Positions 24,641-34,833 are shown, counted from the stretch's first letter. The stretch is DNA of 53,091 nt from an uncultured Verrucomicrobiota bacterium (GCA_903907995.1 CAIVQH010000032.1:1-53091); one strand, 5' to 3'. The notes: a model not told the origin generated them from the letters alone. Translations and numbers: made by a program.

Positions 24641-27600
24641 TCACTCGGCGAGCGCTTCGACGAGGTCGCGCAGATCGCGGGCGCTCATGAGTTCGCCGAG
24701 TCCCTCGACCATGGCCGAAGGGCCGCGTTCGCGCGTGGCGATCGCGGCCTTTTTCACGGTCACCCGGCCATCCTCGGGCGATTGAATGACCAGTTCCGTG
24801 TCCGATTCGGACTTCAAGACGCCGGTGACGCCGGAGCCGTCCTTCAGGGTGATCACCACGTTCTCAAAGCCGGCGGCGATCTCCGCGTTGGGGAAGAGGA
24901 TCGAGCGCAGCACATACTCACGGCCTTTGGTGCGGCCGATGCCGGCCAGTTCCGGCCCAACTTCGCCGCCCTCACCGTGGAGTTTGTGGCAGCGAAAGCA
25001 GGCCAGGTCCTGCCGCTCGGTGAACAGCTTGCGTCCGCGCGCCGCGTCGCCACCGGCGAGGGCCGGGCGGTAAGGTGCCAGCAGATCGGTTTTCGGAAGT
25101 GAGTTGGTCCAGGCGGTGAGTGCGATACGCAGCGTGGAGGCCGCACTGCCGGAAGGGTTGACGGAGGGCTGTGCCGCCTTGGTGGCCGCGTCGAGAATGT
25201 CCAGTTGCAGCGCCGCCGCCACCTTCCCCGCTGTCATCTGTTGCACCCAATCGGCCAGCGTCCGGAGGGCGGCGGGCTCGGTAGAAGCACCCAGGGCGGA
25301 AAAGGCCGCCTGCCGCTCCGCCAGTTTTCCGTTCGCCAGCGTCACCAGCAGATCGCTCAGGGATGCCGTTTTTCCCACTGCCGCCAGCCGCGTGACTTCG
25401 GCTCGCACGCTCGCGCTGGGATGCTGCTGCAAGGCGGTCAGCAAGGCGGGAAAACCGGCGATATTCAGCGCCGCTCCGGCCCGCAGGGACGCCAAGACAA
25501 CATTGGTCGAGCCGTCGCTGGCCAGTCGCGGCCAGATGGCAGCGAGCGCCTGGCTGGCGGGTGCCGGCTCACGCCACGGCAACGGCCGCCACAAACCCAC
25601 GATCCTGTCGCGGTCCGGCGGCTTCGCCCAGTCCGCGAGATCGTCGAGCGCCTCGACGCGCACGCTTTCCGGCGCGTCCGCGCGGACGGCGAAGCGGGCG
25701 AGGGCGTCGGCATTCGTGGCGTTGCCGAGTCGGAAATTCGCATTCACCGCGCGGCGGAGCACCCAGGTACGCCATTCGTCACGGGTGAAGTTCGTCACGC
25801 CGGAGTCCGAGGTGACGTGATCCAACGCCAGCGGTTCCAGCAATCCGGCCAGGGCGGGCAACGCATTGGTGATCGGCACGTCGTTGATGGCGCGGGCTGC
25901 CTCCAATACGAGCACCGGTGAAGGGGCGTCCAGAAATGACGATATCTCGTCCAAACCCAGCCGCCGTTTGGCGAGCAACAGACTCAGGCGGGCGTTCGTG
26001 TTGGTGCTGTTTTCGAGCATCTTGTAATTCCCCAGAAACATGGCGGAGTTGCCGGTGCCGGCGGTTATCCCGACTTCCATCAGCAACTGCACGGCACTAT
26101 GGCGAACCGTCGGTTCCAGCCCGGCCTCACGGTTCAGGAGTGTCGCCAACGGATACGTGGGCCAGACGACGGCGCCTTGGGCGTTCGGTTGGGGGATTCG
26201 CTGTTGCAGCGCCTGTGGCAGCCACTGGAACAACCGCTCCTGCCAGCTCGTGCGATAGCGCAACCCGCCTTCAGGATTCTGGCTGAAGGCAGAAAAAATA
26301 TCCCGGTAAGCCGAGACCGCCGCGCCGGCAACGCGGGCGTCTGGGTCGGCAAACAACTGGAGCAAAGGGTTCTGTGCCGCTACCAGATGGGCGTGCCCCA
26401 ACAATCTTGCGGCCTGTGCACGGATCAGGGGCTCACGGTCGGTTAGCAGGCTCTGCAGCTCGGTCAACTCGGGCACGAAATCACGGTTCTGGGTGCGCCT
26501 CACCACCATTTCCAAGGCCCATAGCGCATGAAGCCTCGGCAGGATGTTTGGCGCGGTTCCTGCAGTCTGCCGCAATCCCTTCCACATGTCCGGTCCGCGC
26601 TCTGCCAGTCCCCACTGCGCCTCCAGCCGCACGCGCTGGTCGCGATGACCGAGCAGGGCGAGCAGTTCCTTCTCGCTGCGCTGGGTCATGCCTTCGGCCA
26701 GCAGGCGTTTGGTCTCGGCGATGAGCGGGTCGTTCGCCAGCGCGGGATCGTACACATGCCAGAGCCGGCCCTTGCCGGTCTTGTCCCAGCCCTGCACCCA
26801 GTCCGCCACGGTCACGCCGCCGCCGGGCGGGAAGGCCACATCGACGGGCGAAAGATCCCAGAGCACCTTCCCGGTGAGGTTGGCGGCGGAGTTGTCCTCC
26901 TGCCATTTGCCCGCAAGGTCCGCGCCGGGTTCGGGTACGACCTTGAAGAACGCGCCATCCGGCTCGACCGCGAAGGCCCGCACGCCGCCGGGGAAGTCGC
27001 TCATGAAGAAATGCCGGTCGTAGCGCGCCGGCATTCCCGTGCCGGGATAATACGCGATGCCCGCCGGGCCGTGGCCGATGTGGGCGACCGGCGGGACGAT
27101 GTAAGCCGCAGTATTGCTCTCGCGCGTGTGCCAGAGCCGTTCGGAATTCCACGCGCCGAGTTTCGGCAGCCATTGCCAGCCGATGGTCCAGCCGTAATCC
27201 GCCCCTTGCAGCACGAGTGTCCAGCGCGCCTTGTCGCCGCCGTCGGCGTTGTTGTCACCCGTCCATAGGTTGCCGTAGTCGTCGAAGCACAGCTCCTGTG
27301 GATTGCGGAGGCCCCGCGCGAAAATCTCGAAGTTTGCGCCATCCGGTTCGCAGCGGAAGACTGCCCCGCAGTCGGGCAATGAGATTACCTTGCCCTCGCG
27401 GTTGGTCACGCAGGAGCCCCGGTCCGCGATGCTGAAATAGAGCCGTCCATCCGGCCCCTTGATAAGCCCGTGCAGGTCGTGTCCGCCAAAAGCGATGTGG
27501 ACGCCAAAGCCCGTGAGCAACTTCTCACGCGGGGCGGCGGTGGCCGATTTCCCAGCTCCAATCTCCGCGCTCCCATCTGCCGCCTTCAGCCGCCAGAGGT

Positions 27601-28216
27601 CGGGGATGCACGTAAACCAAACGTTCGTCCCCTGTGCGAGCACGCCGGCGGCGACGCCGCTCACGGGTGAGTTGAAACCGTCGGCGAAAGTCACGGCGTG
27701 ATCGGCCCGGCCCTTGCCCTCGGCATCCCACACGAGGCGGATACGCTCGGACTCGACTTCGAGATCGCGGGCGTCCACCACGCCGTCGTGGTTGAAATCC
27801 TCCAGGCCCCCGCGCTTCACCACCGCGCCCAGAAACTTTTCGTGGTCCGGATCACCCGGCGTCAGCACGCGTTTCAGGAAGGCTTCGCGGTCATTGACCG
27901 TGCGGAGCGAGTAATCGGTGTCGAGCCACGGCTGGAGGCCGCGGATGTCGAAGACGCTGGTCCGGCGACGGCCCGTCTCCACGACGTAGGCGCGACCGAG
28001 ATTGTCGAAGCAGAAGCTCGTGATGTTCTGCACCAGCGGTTCGCCGGCCCACAGCTCCACCTTCAGTCCCGGGGCGACGGCGAGCCGCGCCTGCGCCGTG
28101 AGTGCATCGGGCGCCGAGTTGGTGACGACCGTGACCGCCGACGGATCGGCCAGCAGCCGACCGGTCAGGGCCAGCACCGGGGCGAGCAAGGCGGCGAAGC
28201 GGAGGGGGATCGGCAT
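24641..28216 (-). CDS. PVC-type c-type cytochrome / membrane-bound dehydrogenase-like protein
   Basis: An exported protein of about 1,191 residues with a signal peptide (I-P-L-R-F-A-A-L-L-A-P-V-L-A-L). Order: an N-terminal glucose-dehydrogenase-like beta-propeller (about 35-500; V-A-P-G-L-K-V-E-L-W-A and W-T-G-D-N-N-A-D-G-G-D), including a Ca-binding DFNHDGVVDARD loop; a HEAT-like helical middle; and a C-terminal haem domain with C-F-R-C-H at 1073-1077. This is the Pirellula/Verrucomicrobium-type architecture (TIGR02604 plus TIGR02603), thought to oxidise sugars or related substrates and pass electrons through haem c. ATG 28216 is chosen for the signal peptide; the frame is open further upstream. 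The exact substrate is unknown. Confidence 0.9.
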   Translation of the reverse strand: MPIPLRFAALLAPVLALTGRLLADPSAVTVVTNSAPDALTAQARLAVAPGLKVELWAGEPLVQNITSFCFDNLGRAYVVETGRRRTSVFDIRGLQPWLDTDYSLRTVNDREAFLKRVLTPGDPDHEKFLGAVVKRGGLEDFNHDGVVDARDLEVESERIRLVWDAEGKGRADHAVTFADGFNSPVSGVAAGVLAQGTNVWFTCIPDLWRLKAADGSAEIGAGKSATAAPREKLLTGFGVHIAFGGHDLHGLIKGPDGRLYFSIADRGSCVTNREGKVISLPDCGAVFRCEPDGANFEIFARGLRNPQELCFDDYGNLWTGDNNADGGDKARWTLVLQGADYGWTIGWQWLPKLGAWNSERLWHTRESNTAAYIVPPVAHIGHGPAGIAYYPGTGMPARYDRHFFMSDFPGGVRAFAVEPDGAFFKVVPEPGADLAGKWQEDNSAANLTGKVLWDLSPVDVAFPPGGGVTVADWVQGWDKTGKGRLWHVYDPALANDPLIAETKRLLAEGMTQRSEKELLALLGHRDQRVRLEAQWGLAERGPDMWKGLRQTAGTAPNILPRLHALWALEMVVRRTQNRDFVPELTELQSLLTDREPLIRAQAARLLGHAHLVAAQNPLLQLFADPDARVAGAAVSAYRDIFSAFSQNPEGGLRYRTSWQERLFQWLPQALQQRIPQPNAQGAVVWPTYPLATLLNREAGLEPTVRHSAVQLLMEVGITAGTGNSAMFLGNYKMLENSTNTNARLSLLLAKRRLGLDEISSFLDAPSPVLVLEAARAINDVPITNALPALAGLLEPLALDHVTSDSGVTNFTRDEWRTWVLRRAVNANFRLGNATNADALARFAVRADAPESVRVEALDDLADWAKPPDRDRIVGLWRPLPWREPAPASQALAAIWPRLASDGSTNVVLASLRAGAALNIAGFPALLTALQQHPSASVRAEVTRLAAVGKTASLSDLLVTLANGKLAERQAAFSALGASTEPAALRTLADWVQQMTAGKVAAALQLDILDAATKAAQPSVNPSGSAASTLRIALTAWTNSLPKTDLLAPYRPALAGGDAARGRKLFTERQDLACFRCHKLHGEGGEVGPELAGIGRTKGREYVLRSILFPNAEIAAGFENVVITLKDGSGVTGVLKSESDTELVIQSPEDGRVTVKKAAIATRERGPSAMVEGLGELMSARDLRDLVEALAE

Positions 28217-28614
28217 TACGGAGACTCTGCGCCGAATGCCGCCGGCTTCAAGCCGGAGTGACGTGGGACGGTTTTGAATTTGGATCTCAGCGGGCACATT
28301 TTTCACTGCGGATAGCCGCTGACTTCGGAGGGAAAGCTGACCTGGACGAAGGCGGGCCGTCCTCCGTCACCCTGCCCTCTCCCGCTGGGAGAGGGAACCG
28401 CCGGGAATGCCGCTGGCTGACTGTAAGACTCTCCGGCCACTCCCGCGCCTGCTTTCGCCGACCGGCGGACGACCATTCTCCCTCTCCTGGCGGGAGAGGG
28501 CAGGGGTGAGGGGGAACGGCCACCCCGCTCCGCCCGCCCGCCCGATCTCCAAAGCCAGCTGCGGTGAAAAGCAGCGCGCGATTCCGTCCCCGCTCACGAA
28601 ACGCGTTGCGTCCA
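28217..28614. other. Divergent gap with palindromic repeats
   Basis: No gene is supported here. It must hold the promoters of the cytochrome gene (reverse) and the methyltransferase gene (forward). A short palindrome CCGGCT-TCA-AGCCGG is at 28242-28256. The main feature is the pair of inverted hairpins listed separately. Confidence 0.6.
28366..28513. repeat. Paired inverted hairpins (BIME/REP-like)
   Basis: The first hairpin is a perfect nine-base stem CCCTCTCCC-GCT-GGGAGAGGG at 28375-28395. The second is CCCTCTCC...GGAGAGGG at 28480-28500. The flanks (CACCCTG before the first, CAGGGGTGAG after the second) are also inverted relative to each other, so the unit is a large inverted pair around a core of about 85 bases. 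This kind of sequence is often dispersed in high-GC bacterial genomes. There is no associated transposase. Confidence 0.7.
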
Positions 28615-29934
28615 ATGGCCTGCTGCGCTTACGCAAGGCCGGTGAACGAGTCCAATTATTCGCGTCGGCCGGGTTACGACCGCCCCGCGCCGCGTCCGGT
28701 GCGCTTCCACGCCCAGCCGCTGCGGCCGCCCGCGCCGCCGAAACTGCCGCCCGCCGGCAGCGAAAACTGGCCCAAACCGTGGGTGCAGATGCGGACGTTC
28801 AGCTACCAGCCCTCGGTCTATCCCGCGATGCTCGGCGACGTCTCGGACGGGGCCAAGCCGGGCGACCTTGTCCACGTCTTCGACAAAAATGGCCGGCCCT
28901 TTGGCGCGGGCCTGTACAATCCGGGCGCCCGAGTGCCCCTGCGCGTGATCCACCACGGCGACGAGCCGGTGGATGAATCCGTCTTCACGATCCTGCTGCA
29001 CCGCGCGCTCGACCTGCGACTCGCCGTGCTCGACCTGTCCGCGACCACCGACGCCTTCCGCGTGATCAATTCCGACGGCGACGGTCTGAGCGGCCTGATC
29101 GTGGACCGCTTCGCCGATGTGCTCAGCGTGCAGGTTCACAGCCTCGGCATCTGGAAGCGCCTGCCGGAGCTGCTCGCGCCCCTGCACGCGCGGCTCGGCA
29201 CCACGCGCACGGTCATCGAGGTGGATCCCGCCATCGCCGGCAGCGAGCGCATGCACGTGGAGGAACACCAGTCCGACCCCGTGCGCACGGTGAAGATCCG
29301 CGAGCACGGCATCCGCTACGAGGTGGACTTCGCCGCCGGCCACAAGACCGGCTTCTTCTGCGACCAGCGCGAGAACCGCCGCCGGCTCGCCCAGTGGACC
29401 AAGGGCAAGCGCGTGCTCGACCTCTGCTGCTACACCGGCGGCTTCGCGCTGGCAGCGAAAATGACCGGCACTGCCGCCGAGGTCACCGGCGTGGACCTCG
29501 ACGAGAAGGCGATCGTCTCCGCGAAGCGCAATGCCAACCTGAACCAGGCCCGCGTGGAATGGGTCCATTGCGACGCCTACAGCTACGCCCGCCAGATGCG
29601 GAAGGACGGCAAGAAGTTCGACGTGGTGGTGCTGGACCCGCCTAAGCTGATCTTCAGCCGCGATGAGGTTGAGAATCAGGAGGGCATGGAAAAGTACGAG
29701 GACCTGAACTCCCTCGGCGTGGTCATCACCGAGCCGGGCGGCCTGCTCGTGACCTGCTCGTGCTCGGGCCAACTGAGCGCGGAAGACTTCGAACGCATGA
29801 CCATCCGCGCGGCGCACCGCGTCGGCCGCAAGCTCCAGTTCGTGGACCGCACCGGCGCGGGCGAGGACCATCCGGTGATGTCAAACTGCCCCGAGAGCCG
29901 CTATCTCAAGGTACTTTGGGCACGGGTATTTTGA
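28615..29934 (+). CDS. RlmI-like 23S rRNA (cytosine-C5) methyltransferase
   Basis: A class I SAM-dependent methyltransferase of the RlmI/RlmK type. An N-terminal PUA-like part (V-H-V-F-D-K-N-G-R-P-F-G-A-G-L-Y-N) is followed by an EEHQ-like central part and the Rossmann domain. Motifs: V-L-D-L-C-C-Y-T-G-G-F-A-L (SAM loop), V-V-V-L-D-P-P-K (motif IV) and L-V-T-C-S-C-S-G with the catalytic-type Cys. Family members methylate C1962 of 23S rRNA. The start is uncertain: ATG 28615 or GTG 28642, the latter giving 430 residues and a more usual N-terminus. A Pro/Arg-rich N-terminal extension before the PUA part is unusual. Confidence 0.85.
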   Translation: MACCAYARPVNESNYSRRPGYDRPAPRPVRFHAQPLRPPAPPKLPPAGSENWPKPWVQMRTFSYQPSVYPAMLGDVSDGAKPGDLVHVFDKNGRPFGAGLYNPGARVPLRVIHHGDEPVDESVFTILLHRALDLRLAVLDLSATTDAFRVINSDGDGLSGLIVDRFADVLSVQVHSLGIWKRLPELLAPLHARLGTTRTVIEVDPAIAGSERMHVEEHQSDPVRTVKIREHGIRYEVDFAAGHKTGFFCDQRENRRRLAQWTKGKRVLDLCCYTGGFALAAKMTGTAAEVTGVDLDEKAIVSAKRNANLNQARVEWVHCDAYSYARQMRKDGKKFDVVVLDPPKLIFSRDEVENQEGMEKYEDLNSLGVVITEPGGLLVTCSCSGQLSAEDFERMTIRAAHRVGRKLQFVDRTGAGEDHPVMSNCPESRYLKVLWARVF

Positions 29935-30194
29935 CCCGTTGCCTCAAAAGTAAATGACACCGGGGTGGATGTGCCTGCATCGGTCGCGCAACCCCGCCTC
30001 CGGACGCCGTTGCAGGATGAGCGGATTGAGGCGGGCCAACTCTACCTGCAGTCGCGCTTCAGCGAGTTTGCCTCAGTTTAATGTACGGTTTGGATTCGAA
30101 GAATCGTTTTCGACTGCACGGTATATCTTACACCATAAGCCACGGCTGTTGGCCAAGTTTACGGGATTTGTACATGAGTTGACGCCGCAGAACC

Positions 30195-31871
30195 TCAGAA
30201 GTCCTTGAAATCCGCGGGCATGGGGATGGCGAGTTCGGCCGCCGATTTGCTGGCTTTCTTCGGCGTGGCCGGCAGGGAAGCCACGGCGTGGCCGTTCCCG
30301 TTCCCGTGACCATTGACGCTCGCCGGCCTGGCGGCGTGCTTGGCGTGCTTGGCCGGTGTCGCGGTCGGTGCGGTATGTGCCGGCTCGGGGTGCTTCACGG
30401 GTTCGGCCGGTTTTTCCTCCGTGCCCACGAGTTGCAGCAGATCATCGACCAGGTTCCGCAGCGAATCCGCCTGGGCGGACAACTCGGTGGCGGCGGCGGC
30501 GCTCTCTTCCGCGCTGGCGGCGTTGGATTGCACCACCTTGTCCATTGCGGTCACGGCGGTGTTCACCTGGGAGACGCCCTGGCTCTGCTCGCGGCTGGCC
30601 GTGGCCACCTCGGCCATCAACTGGTCCACCTCCCGGATTTTGACGGTGATCCCGGACAGGTTTTGCAGCACCCGGTGGCTGATTTCCACGCCCCGGGTGG
30701 TGCGCGACACCGCAACCTCGATCTTGTCGGCGATTTCCCGGGCGGCCTGCGCGCTGCGCTGGGCGAGGTTCCGCACCTCGTCGGCCACGACGGCAAAGCC
30801 CGCCCCCGCCTCACCGGCCCGGGCGGCCTCGACCGCCGCGTTCAGCGCGAGGATGTTCGTCTGGAAGGCGATCTCATCAATGGTGCGGATGATTTTGGCC
30901 ACCTCGTCGCTGGAGCTCTTGATCTCCGCCATCGCGGAATCCATCTGCTGCATGTCGGTGGCCCCGGCATCGGCGTCGGAGCGGGCCTGCCCGCTGAGGT
31001 TTTTGGCGGTGTTGGCACTTTCGGCGTTGCGCCGGGTCATGCTGGCGATTTCTTCCAGCGAGGCGCTGGTCTCCTCGATGGAGGCCGCCTGGTTGCTGGT
31101 GCCTTCGGCGAGGGTGCCACTGGCCGACAGGACCTGCCCGGCGGCGGCCGCGACCTGCGTCCCCGAGTCACCCAGGGAGCCGGCCACCCGCCGCAACGAG
31201 CGGTTGAGATTGCGTACCAGCAGGAAGCCACCGACCAGCCCGATCGTTGTGGAAACGGCAAAGCAGATCAGGCTGACCTGCAGTCCGAGCCGGCCCATTT
31301 GGGTGGCGCGTTCCGAAGCGGCCTGCGAAGCGGCCTTGATCTGGTCCACGGTCGCCCGCATGGCCTGCTCGTATTCGTCACCCAGGGGATCCATCTGCGA
31401 GCGGGCCAGGGCGTAGGCCTCGACATTCTGGGTCTTGGTGCTGAGTTCCAGGACACGGGCGCGAACCGCCTTGTAACGTCCCCGGGTCTCCTCGGCTTTG
31501 GCGGCCAACGCCCTGCTCTCTTCGGACGGGGACAGTTTGGCGGCGTCATCCATCAGCTGCGACTGCCGGTCACCGGACGCCGCCATGGCCTTCACGATTG
31601 CCGCCATGTCCGCCGTGTTGGTGCTGCCAATGTGGCGGTACGTCTGGGTCTTGTTGTTGAGGCTGATGCTCAGGGCCTCCCAAATCTTGCTGACGGCTGG
31701 GAGGCAATGGTCCGCCACCATCTGGGATTCATGCTGCACGCGTTTCAGCGCCAGCAGGCTGATGACCCCACCCGCGGCCATCAGGAGGCCCAATACCAGC
31801 AGGGTGGTTGCGATCTGCCGGCCAATGGTCCAGTTACGTGTGTTCTTGTGGGATGCCAGACTCGGTGCCAT
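30195..31871 (-). CDS. Methyl-accepting chemotaxis protein
   Basis: A transmembrane chemoreceptor of about 558 residues (ATG 31871). The first membrane helix is at about 18-40, a four-helix-bundle-like periplasmic domain at about 41-190, and the second membrane helix near 195-220 (L-I-C-F-A-V-S-T-T-I-G-L-V-G-G-F-L-L-V). The long signalling coiled coil carries the conserved hairpin tip D-E-I-A-F-Q-T-N-I-L-A-L-N-A-A-V-E-A-A-R-A-G and V-V-A-D-E-V-R-N-L-A-Q-R-S. A HAMP domain is not obvious between the helix and the coil. A Pro/Ala/His-rich tail lacks a CheR-binding pentapeptide. No che genes are in the window, so it is an orphan receptor here. It is divergent from the hybrid histidine kinase gene. 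Confidence 0.92.
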   Translation of the reverse strand: MAPSLASHKNTRNWTIGRQIATTLLVLGLLMAAGGVISLLALKRVQHESQMVADHCLPAVSKIWEALSISLNNKTQTYRHIGSTNTADMAAIVKAMAASGDRQSQLMDDAAKLSPSEESRALAAKAEETRGRYKAVRARVLELSTKTQNVEAYALARSQMDPLGDEYEQAMRATVDQIKAASQAASERATQMGRLGLQVSLICFAVSTTIGLVGGFLLVRNLNRSLRRVAGSLGDSGTQVAAAAGQVLSASGTLAEGTSNQAASIEETSASLEEIASMTRRNAESANTAKNLSGQARSDADAGATDMQQMDSAMAEIKSSSDEVAKIIRTIDEIAFQTNILALNAAVEAARAGEAGAGFAVVADEVRNLAQRSAQAAREIADKIEVAVSRTTRGVEISHRVLQNLSGITVKIREVDQLMAEVATASREQSQGVSQVNTAVTAMDKVVQSNAASAEESAAAATELSAQADSLRNLVDDLLQLVGTEEKPAEPVKHPEPAHTAPTATPAKHAKHAARPASVNGHGNGNGHAVASLPATPKKASKSAAELAIPMPADFKDF

Positions 31872-32239
31872 GAAGTGTTTCAATTTCGCGGTGACGTGGC
31901 TGGCGGCAGCCCTGGGAAACAGTGCTACCGCAGCGCACCCCAAATCGGATGTTTGGCCAAGGTCTTGAGCTGGATTTTCAGGAAATTTCCTATGCGCTAA
32001 GGAAAATTCGTACTAACTGCCTACGCGAGAGGAAGATCCTTGGAGCGAATGCCGCCGGGGAAATCTTGCTCCAGAAACGGGGAGGGTGGGCTTTCGAAAA
32101 ACCCTTGAAACATCGTGGAAGTGGTTGGCGTCTCACCATTTCGGGTCACTAAAAATTCACGCTTGCAGAGGTAATTACCGGATGACATCCGGAACCGTCG
32201 CGACAATCTATTCTGGTTGATGACGTTTCTGGTTTGCCT
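31872..32239. other. Divergent gap between chemoreceptor and hybrid kinase
   Basis: Holds the promoters of both genes. A perfect 12-base palindrome AGGAAATTTCCT lies at 31980-31991 and could be a regulator site. No RNA gene or small protein gene is convincing. Confidence 0.4.
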
Positions 32240-33970
32240 ATGACTGATCCGACGTTCGTCGCTGCCGTGCCGGAAGCGGAACGCCAGCGCCTGCTGGCGC
32301 TGCACCGATACCGGCTGCTGGACACGCCCCCGGAAGAGAATCTGGATGCGATCGTGCTTCTGGCCGCCCAGAGCTGTGGGGTGCCGATTTCCCAGATCAC
32401 CCTGGTGGACAGCGACCGGCAGTGGTTCAAGGCGTCGGTGGGTGCCGGGCCGGTTTCGGAAACTCCGCGGGCCTACTCCTTCTGCGCCCACGCCATCCGG
32501 GGCGGGGAGCTGATGGTCGTGCCAGACGCCACGCATGATCCCCGATTCGCGGACCACCCCCTCGTCCTGGGCGAGCCGCACATACGGTTTTACGCGGGCG
32601 TACCGCTGGTCACGCCCGACAACCACGCCTTGGGCACGCTCTGTGTCATCGACCGGCAGCCCCGCGAACTGGCACCGCTTCAGGTGACGGCGCTGAAGGC
32701 GCTGGCCCAGTTGGTCATGTCGGAACTGGAACTTCGGCGCAGCCTCAAAGAACAGGAGGAACTGCGGCGGGAACTGACCCTGTCCCGTGATGCCGCCCTT
32801 GCCTCCGTCCAGCTCAAGTCCGAGTTCCTCGCGAACATGAGCCACGAAATCCGCACGCCGATGAATGGCGTGCTGGGCATGCTCGGGCTGCTGCGGGAGG
32901 GCCGGCTGGATGAGCAGCAGCGGCGCTTCGCCAATCTGGCCTTCGACAGCGCCGAATCGCTGCTCACCATCATCGGTGACATCCTCGACTTCTCGAAGAT
33001 CGAGGCGGGCAAGCTGGATTTTGAGGAGGTCGAATTCTCCGTGCGGGAGACGCTGGGTGCCGCGATCGAGCTGCTGAGCGCCAACGCCCAAGGCAAGGGG
33101 CTGAAGCTCACCCTGGAAACCGCGCCGGACGTGCCCGCCTCGGTGCGGGGTGATCCCGGCCGGCTCCGGCAGGTGCTTACGAATCTGGTCAGCAACGCCC
33201 TCAAGTTCACTGTCACGGGTGGGGTGCGGATCGTGGTCACGCGGGAGCCTGCGCCGGAGGGACAGGTGCGCCTGGCCTGCGCCGTCCACGACACCGGCAT
33301 CGGCATCGAGCCAGAAAGCGTAAAACGCCTGTTCCTGCCCTATGTGCAGGCCGACGCCTCCACCACCCGACGGTTCGGCGGCACCGGCCTCGGGCTCGCC
33401 ATCTGTCGCCGGCTCGTCGAGCTCATGGGCGGGACCATCACGGCGGAAAGCACTCCGGGGTTGGGCTCGGTCTTCCGGTTCACGGTGCTGCTGAAAGCCG
33501 GTACGGAGAAGCTTGTCGCGGTGGCACCGGTGGCGGCCAACTTTCCGCCGCCGTCGTCATCCCCGCTGCGCGGATTGCGCGTCCTGCTGGCGGAGGATAA
33601 TCCGGTGAACCAGCAGGTGGGCCGGCTCCAGTTGCTGCGTCTGGGCTGTCTGGTGCATATCGCCGCCAGCGGCCTCGAAGCCGTGCTCGCCTGTGGTTCC
33701 GAGGAATATCACGTGGTGCTGATGGACACCCAGATGCCTGACATGGACGGTTTCGAGGCTACCCGCATCGTGCGGTCGCGGCTGGGCCCGGCGCAGCCGG
33801 GCCGTTCGCCCTACATCATCGCCCTGACGGGAGACGCCATGAACGGGGCCCGCGAAAACTGTCTGGCCCTGGGCATGGACGACTACCTGTGCAAGCCGGT
33901 CCGGCTCGGCGACTTGCAGGCGGCCCTGGAAAAGGCCCGGGAGGTCATGATGCCTCGCCGGGGCCGCTGA
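32240..33970 (+). CDS. Hybrid sensor histidine kinase (GAF-HisKA-HATPase-REC)
   Basis: A cytosolic 576-residue protein. A GAF domain spans about 25-175. The dimerisation domain has the phosphoacceptor His202 in [11 protein letters not shown]. The ATPase domain has D-T-G-I-G-I and [11 protein letters not shown] boxes. A C-terminal receiver (about 445-570) has A-E-D-N-P-V-N-Q-Q, phosphorylatable Asp496 in [11 protein letters not shown], and the Lys of C-K-P-V. No membrane segment is visible, so the signal is intracellular or from a partner. It is divergent from the chemoreceptor, and the two may respond to related signals. No separate output regulator is adjacent. ATG 32240 is used; a TTG two codons upstream also exists. 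Confidence 0.93.
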   Translation: MTDPTFVAAVPEAERQRLLALHRYRLLDTPPEENLDAIVLLAAQSCGVPISQITLVDSDRQWFKASVGAGPVSETPRAYSFCAHAIRGGELMVVPDATHDPRFADHPLVLGEPHIRFYAGVPLVTPDNHALGTLCVIDRQPRELAPLQVTALKALAQLVMSELELRRSLKEQEELRRELTLSRDAALASVQLKSEFLANMSHEIRTPMNGVLGMLGLLREGRLDEQQRRFANLAFDSAESLLTIIGDILDFSKIEAGKLDFEEVEFSVRETLGAAIELLSANAQGKGLKLTLETAPDVPASVRGDPGRLRQVLTNLVSNALKFTVTGGVRIVVTREPAPEGQVRLACAVHDTGIGIEPESVKRLFLPYVQADASTTRRFGGTGLGLAICRRLVELMGGTITAESTPGLGSVFRFTVLLKAGTEKLVAVAPVAANFPPPSSSPLRGLRVLLAEDNPVNQQVGRLQLLRLGCLVHIAASGLEAVLACGSEEYHVVLMDTQMPDMDGFEATRIVRSRLGPAQPGRSPYIIALTGDAMNGARENCLALGMDDYLCKPVRLGDLQAALEKAREVMMPRRGR

Positions 33971-34098
33971 CCGGGCTGCCGCCAACGAGGACCGGCGGTG
34001 AGGAGTGCTTGATGCGCTTCGGACTGCGCTGGGCAGCGCCAACCTTCCCGGAAGCTTCGGCACCGTCCGTCGCGCTGCTGCCGTTCCTGAGCGACCCC

Positions 34099-34833
34099 TT
34101 ACTTTCTGGCCCACCGGCGCAACACGCCCAGGAGTGCCAACCCGAATGCGACATGCGCAACCGACTGGGGCTCAGGTACGGAGGTGGCTGAGATGTTATC
34201 GATGGCGGCCGCCTCGAACGCGTTTGGATCAAAATTGCTGGCCGGTCCGCCTTGATTTTGCAGCCAGACTTCGTCGAACCCACCACCCGTAAATCCCATG
34301 TAAGCCATCGAACCGTCATGGTTCACCTCCCCGTTGGCCCACCCCGCAGTTGAAAGATTTCCCGTACCGACCGGCACGACACCGCTCCCAACCAGGGTTC
34401 CCCCATTGCGCAACTCGTATTCCAGGTAAGAGGTCTGGAGTCCCCATCCGGAACCGATAAGAAACTGGATGCTTTGCATCTCGGCGCCGCTGGTTAGTTT
34501 TATTGCCGTGTAGCCAGTGCCCGGGCCATACCAGCCGTAGTTGCCTGAACCACCGATTGCCTGGGTCCACGTGGTCCAAATGCCGGGGGACGCTGGGGTG
34601 TGGATGAGTCGTGCGTCCGGGATGATGGTACCAATGTAGCTCACGGTTATACCCCCCTCAGAGTAAGTGTTGCCGGTGTTGTCCGGAAACGGGTCAACCC
34701 CGATGCCTTCGAATCCATTGCTAAACTCCGGCGTGGTAATGAAATTTCCCGTCTGGAAGACTGCGCCGTGCGCCACCGGAATTGTCGCGATCACGGCGGG
34801 AATGATCTGAACCAATCTGAAAATATTTCTCAT
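34099..34833 (-). CDS. PEP-CTERM sorting domain protein
   Basis: A 244-residue exported protein from ATG 34833. A signal peptide (L-V-Q-I-I-P-A-V-I-A-T-I-P-V-A-H-G-A) precedes a beta-rich body with many Gly, Asn and aromatic residues. The C-terminus shows the tripartite sorting signal: V-P-E-P, a hydrophobic helix (A-H-V-A-F-G-L-A-L-L-G-V-L) and a basic tail R-R-W-A-R-K. Exosortase recognises this signal in bacteria with exopolysaccharide matrices. No exosortase is in the window. Function beyond surface export is unknown. It converges with the hybrid kinase gene. Confidence 0.85.
   Translation of the reverse strand: MRNIFRLVQIIPAVIATIPVAHGAVFQTGNFITTPEFSNGFEGIGVDPFPDNTGNTYSEGGITVSYIGTIIPDARLIHTPASPGIWTTWTQAIGGSGNYGWYGPGTGYTAIKLTSGAEMQSIQFLIGSGWGLQTSYLEYELRNGGTLVGSGVVPVGTGNLSTAGWANGEVNHDGSMAYMGFTGGGFDEVWLQNQGGPASNFDPNAFEAAAIDNISATSVPEPQSVAHVAFGLALLGVLRRWARK

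Noticed and set aside
30288-32000. 570-codon forward frame opposite the chemoreceptor
   Set aside because: Gly/His/Asp-rich shadow of the coiled-coil region; no domain, and the reverse frame is a clear chemoreceptor.
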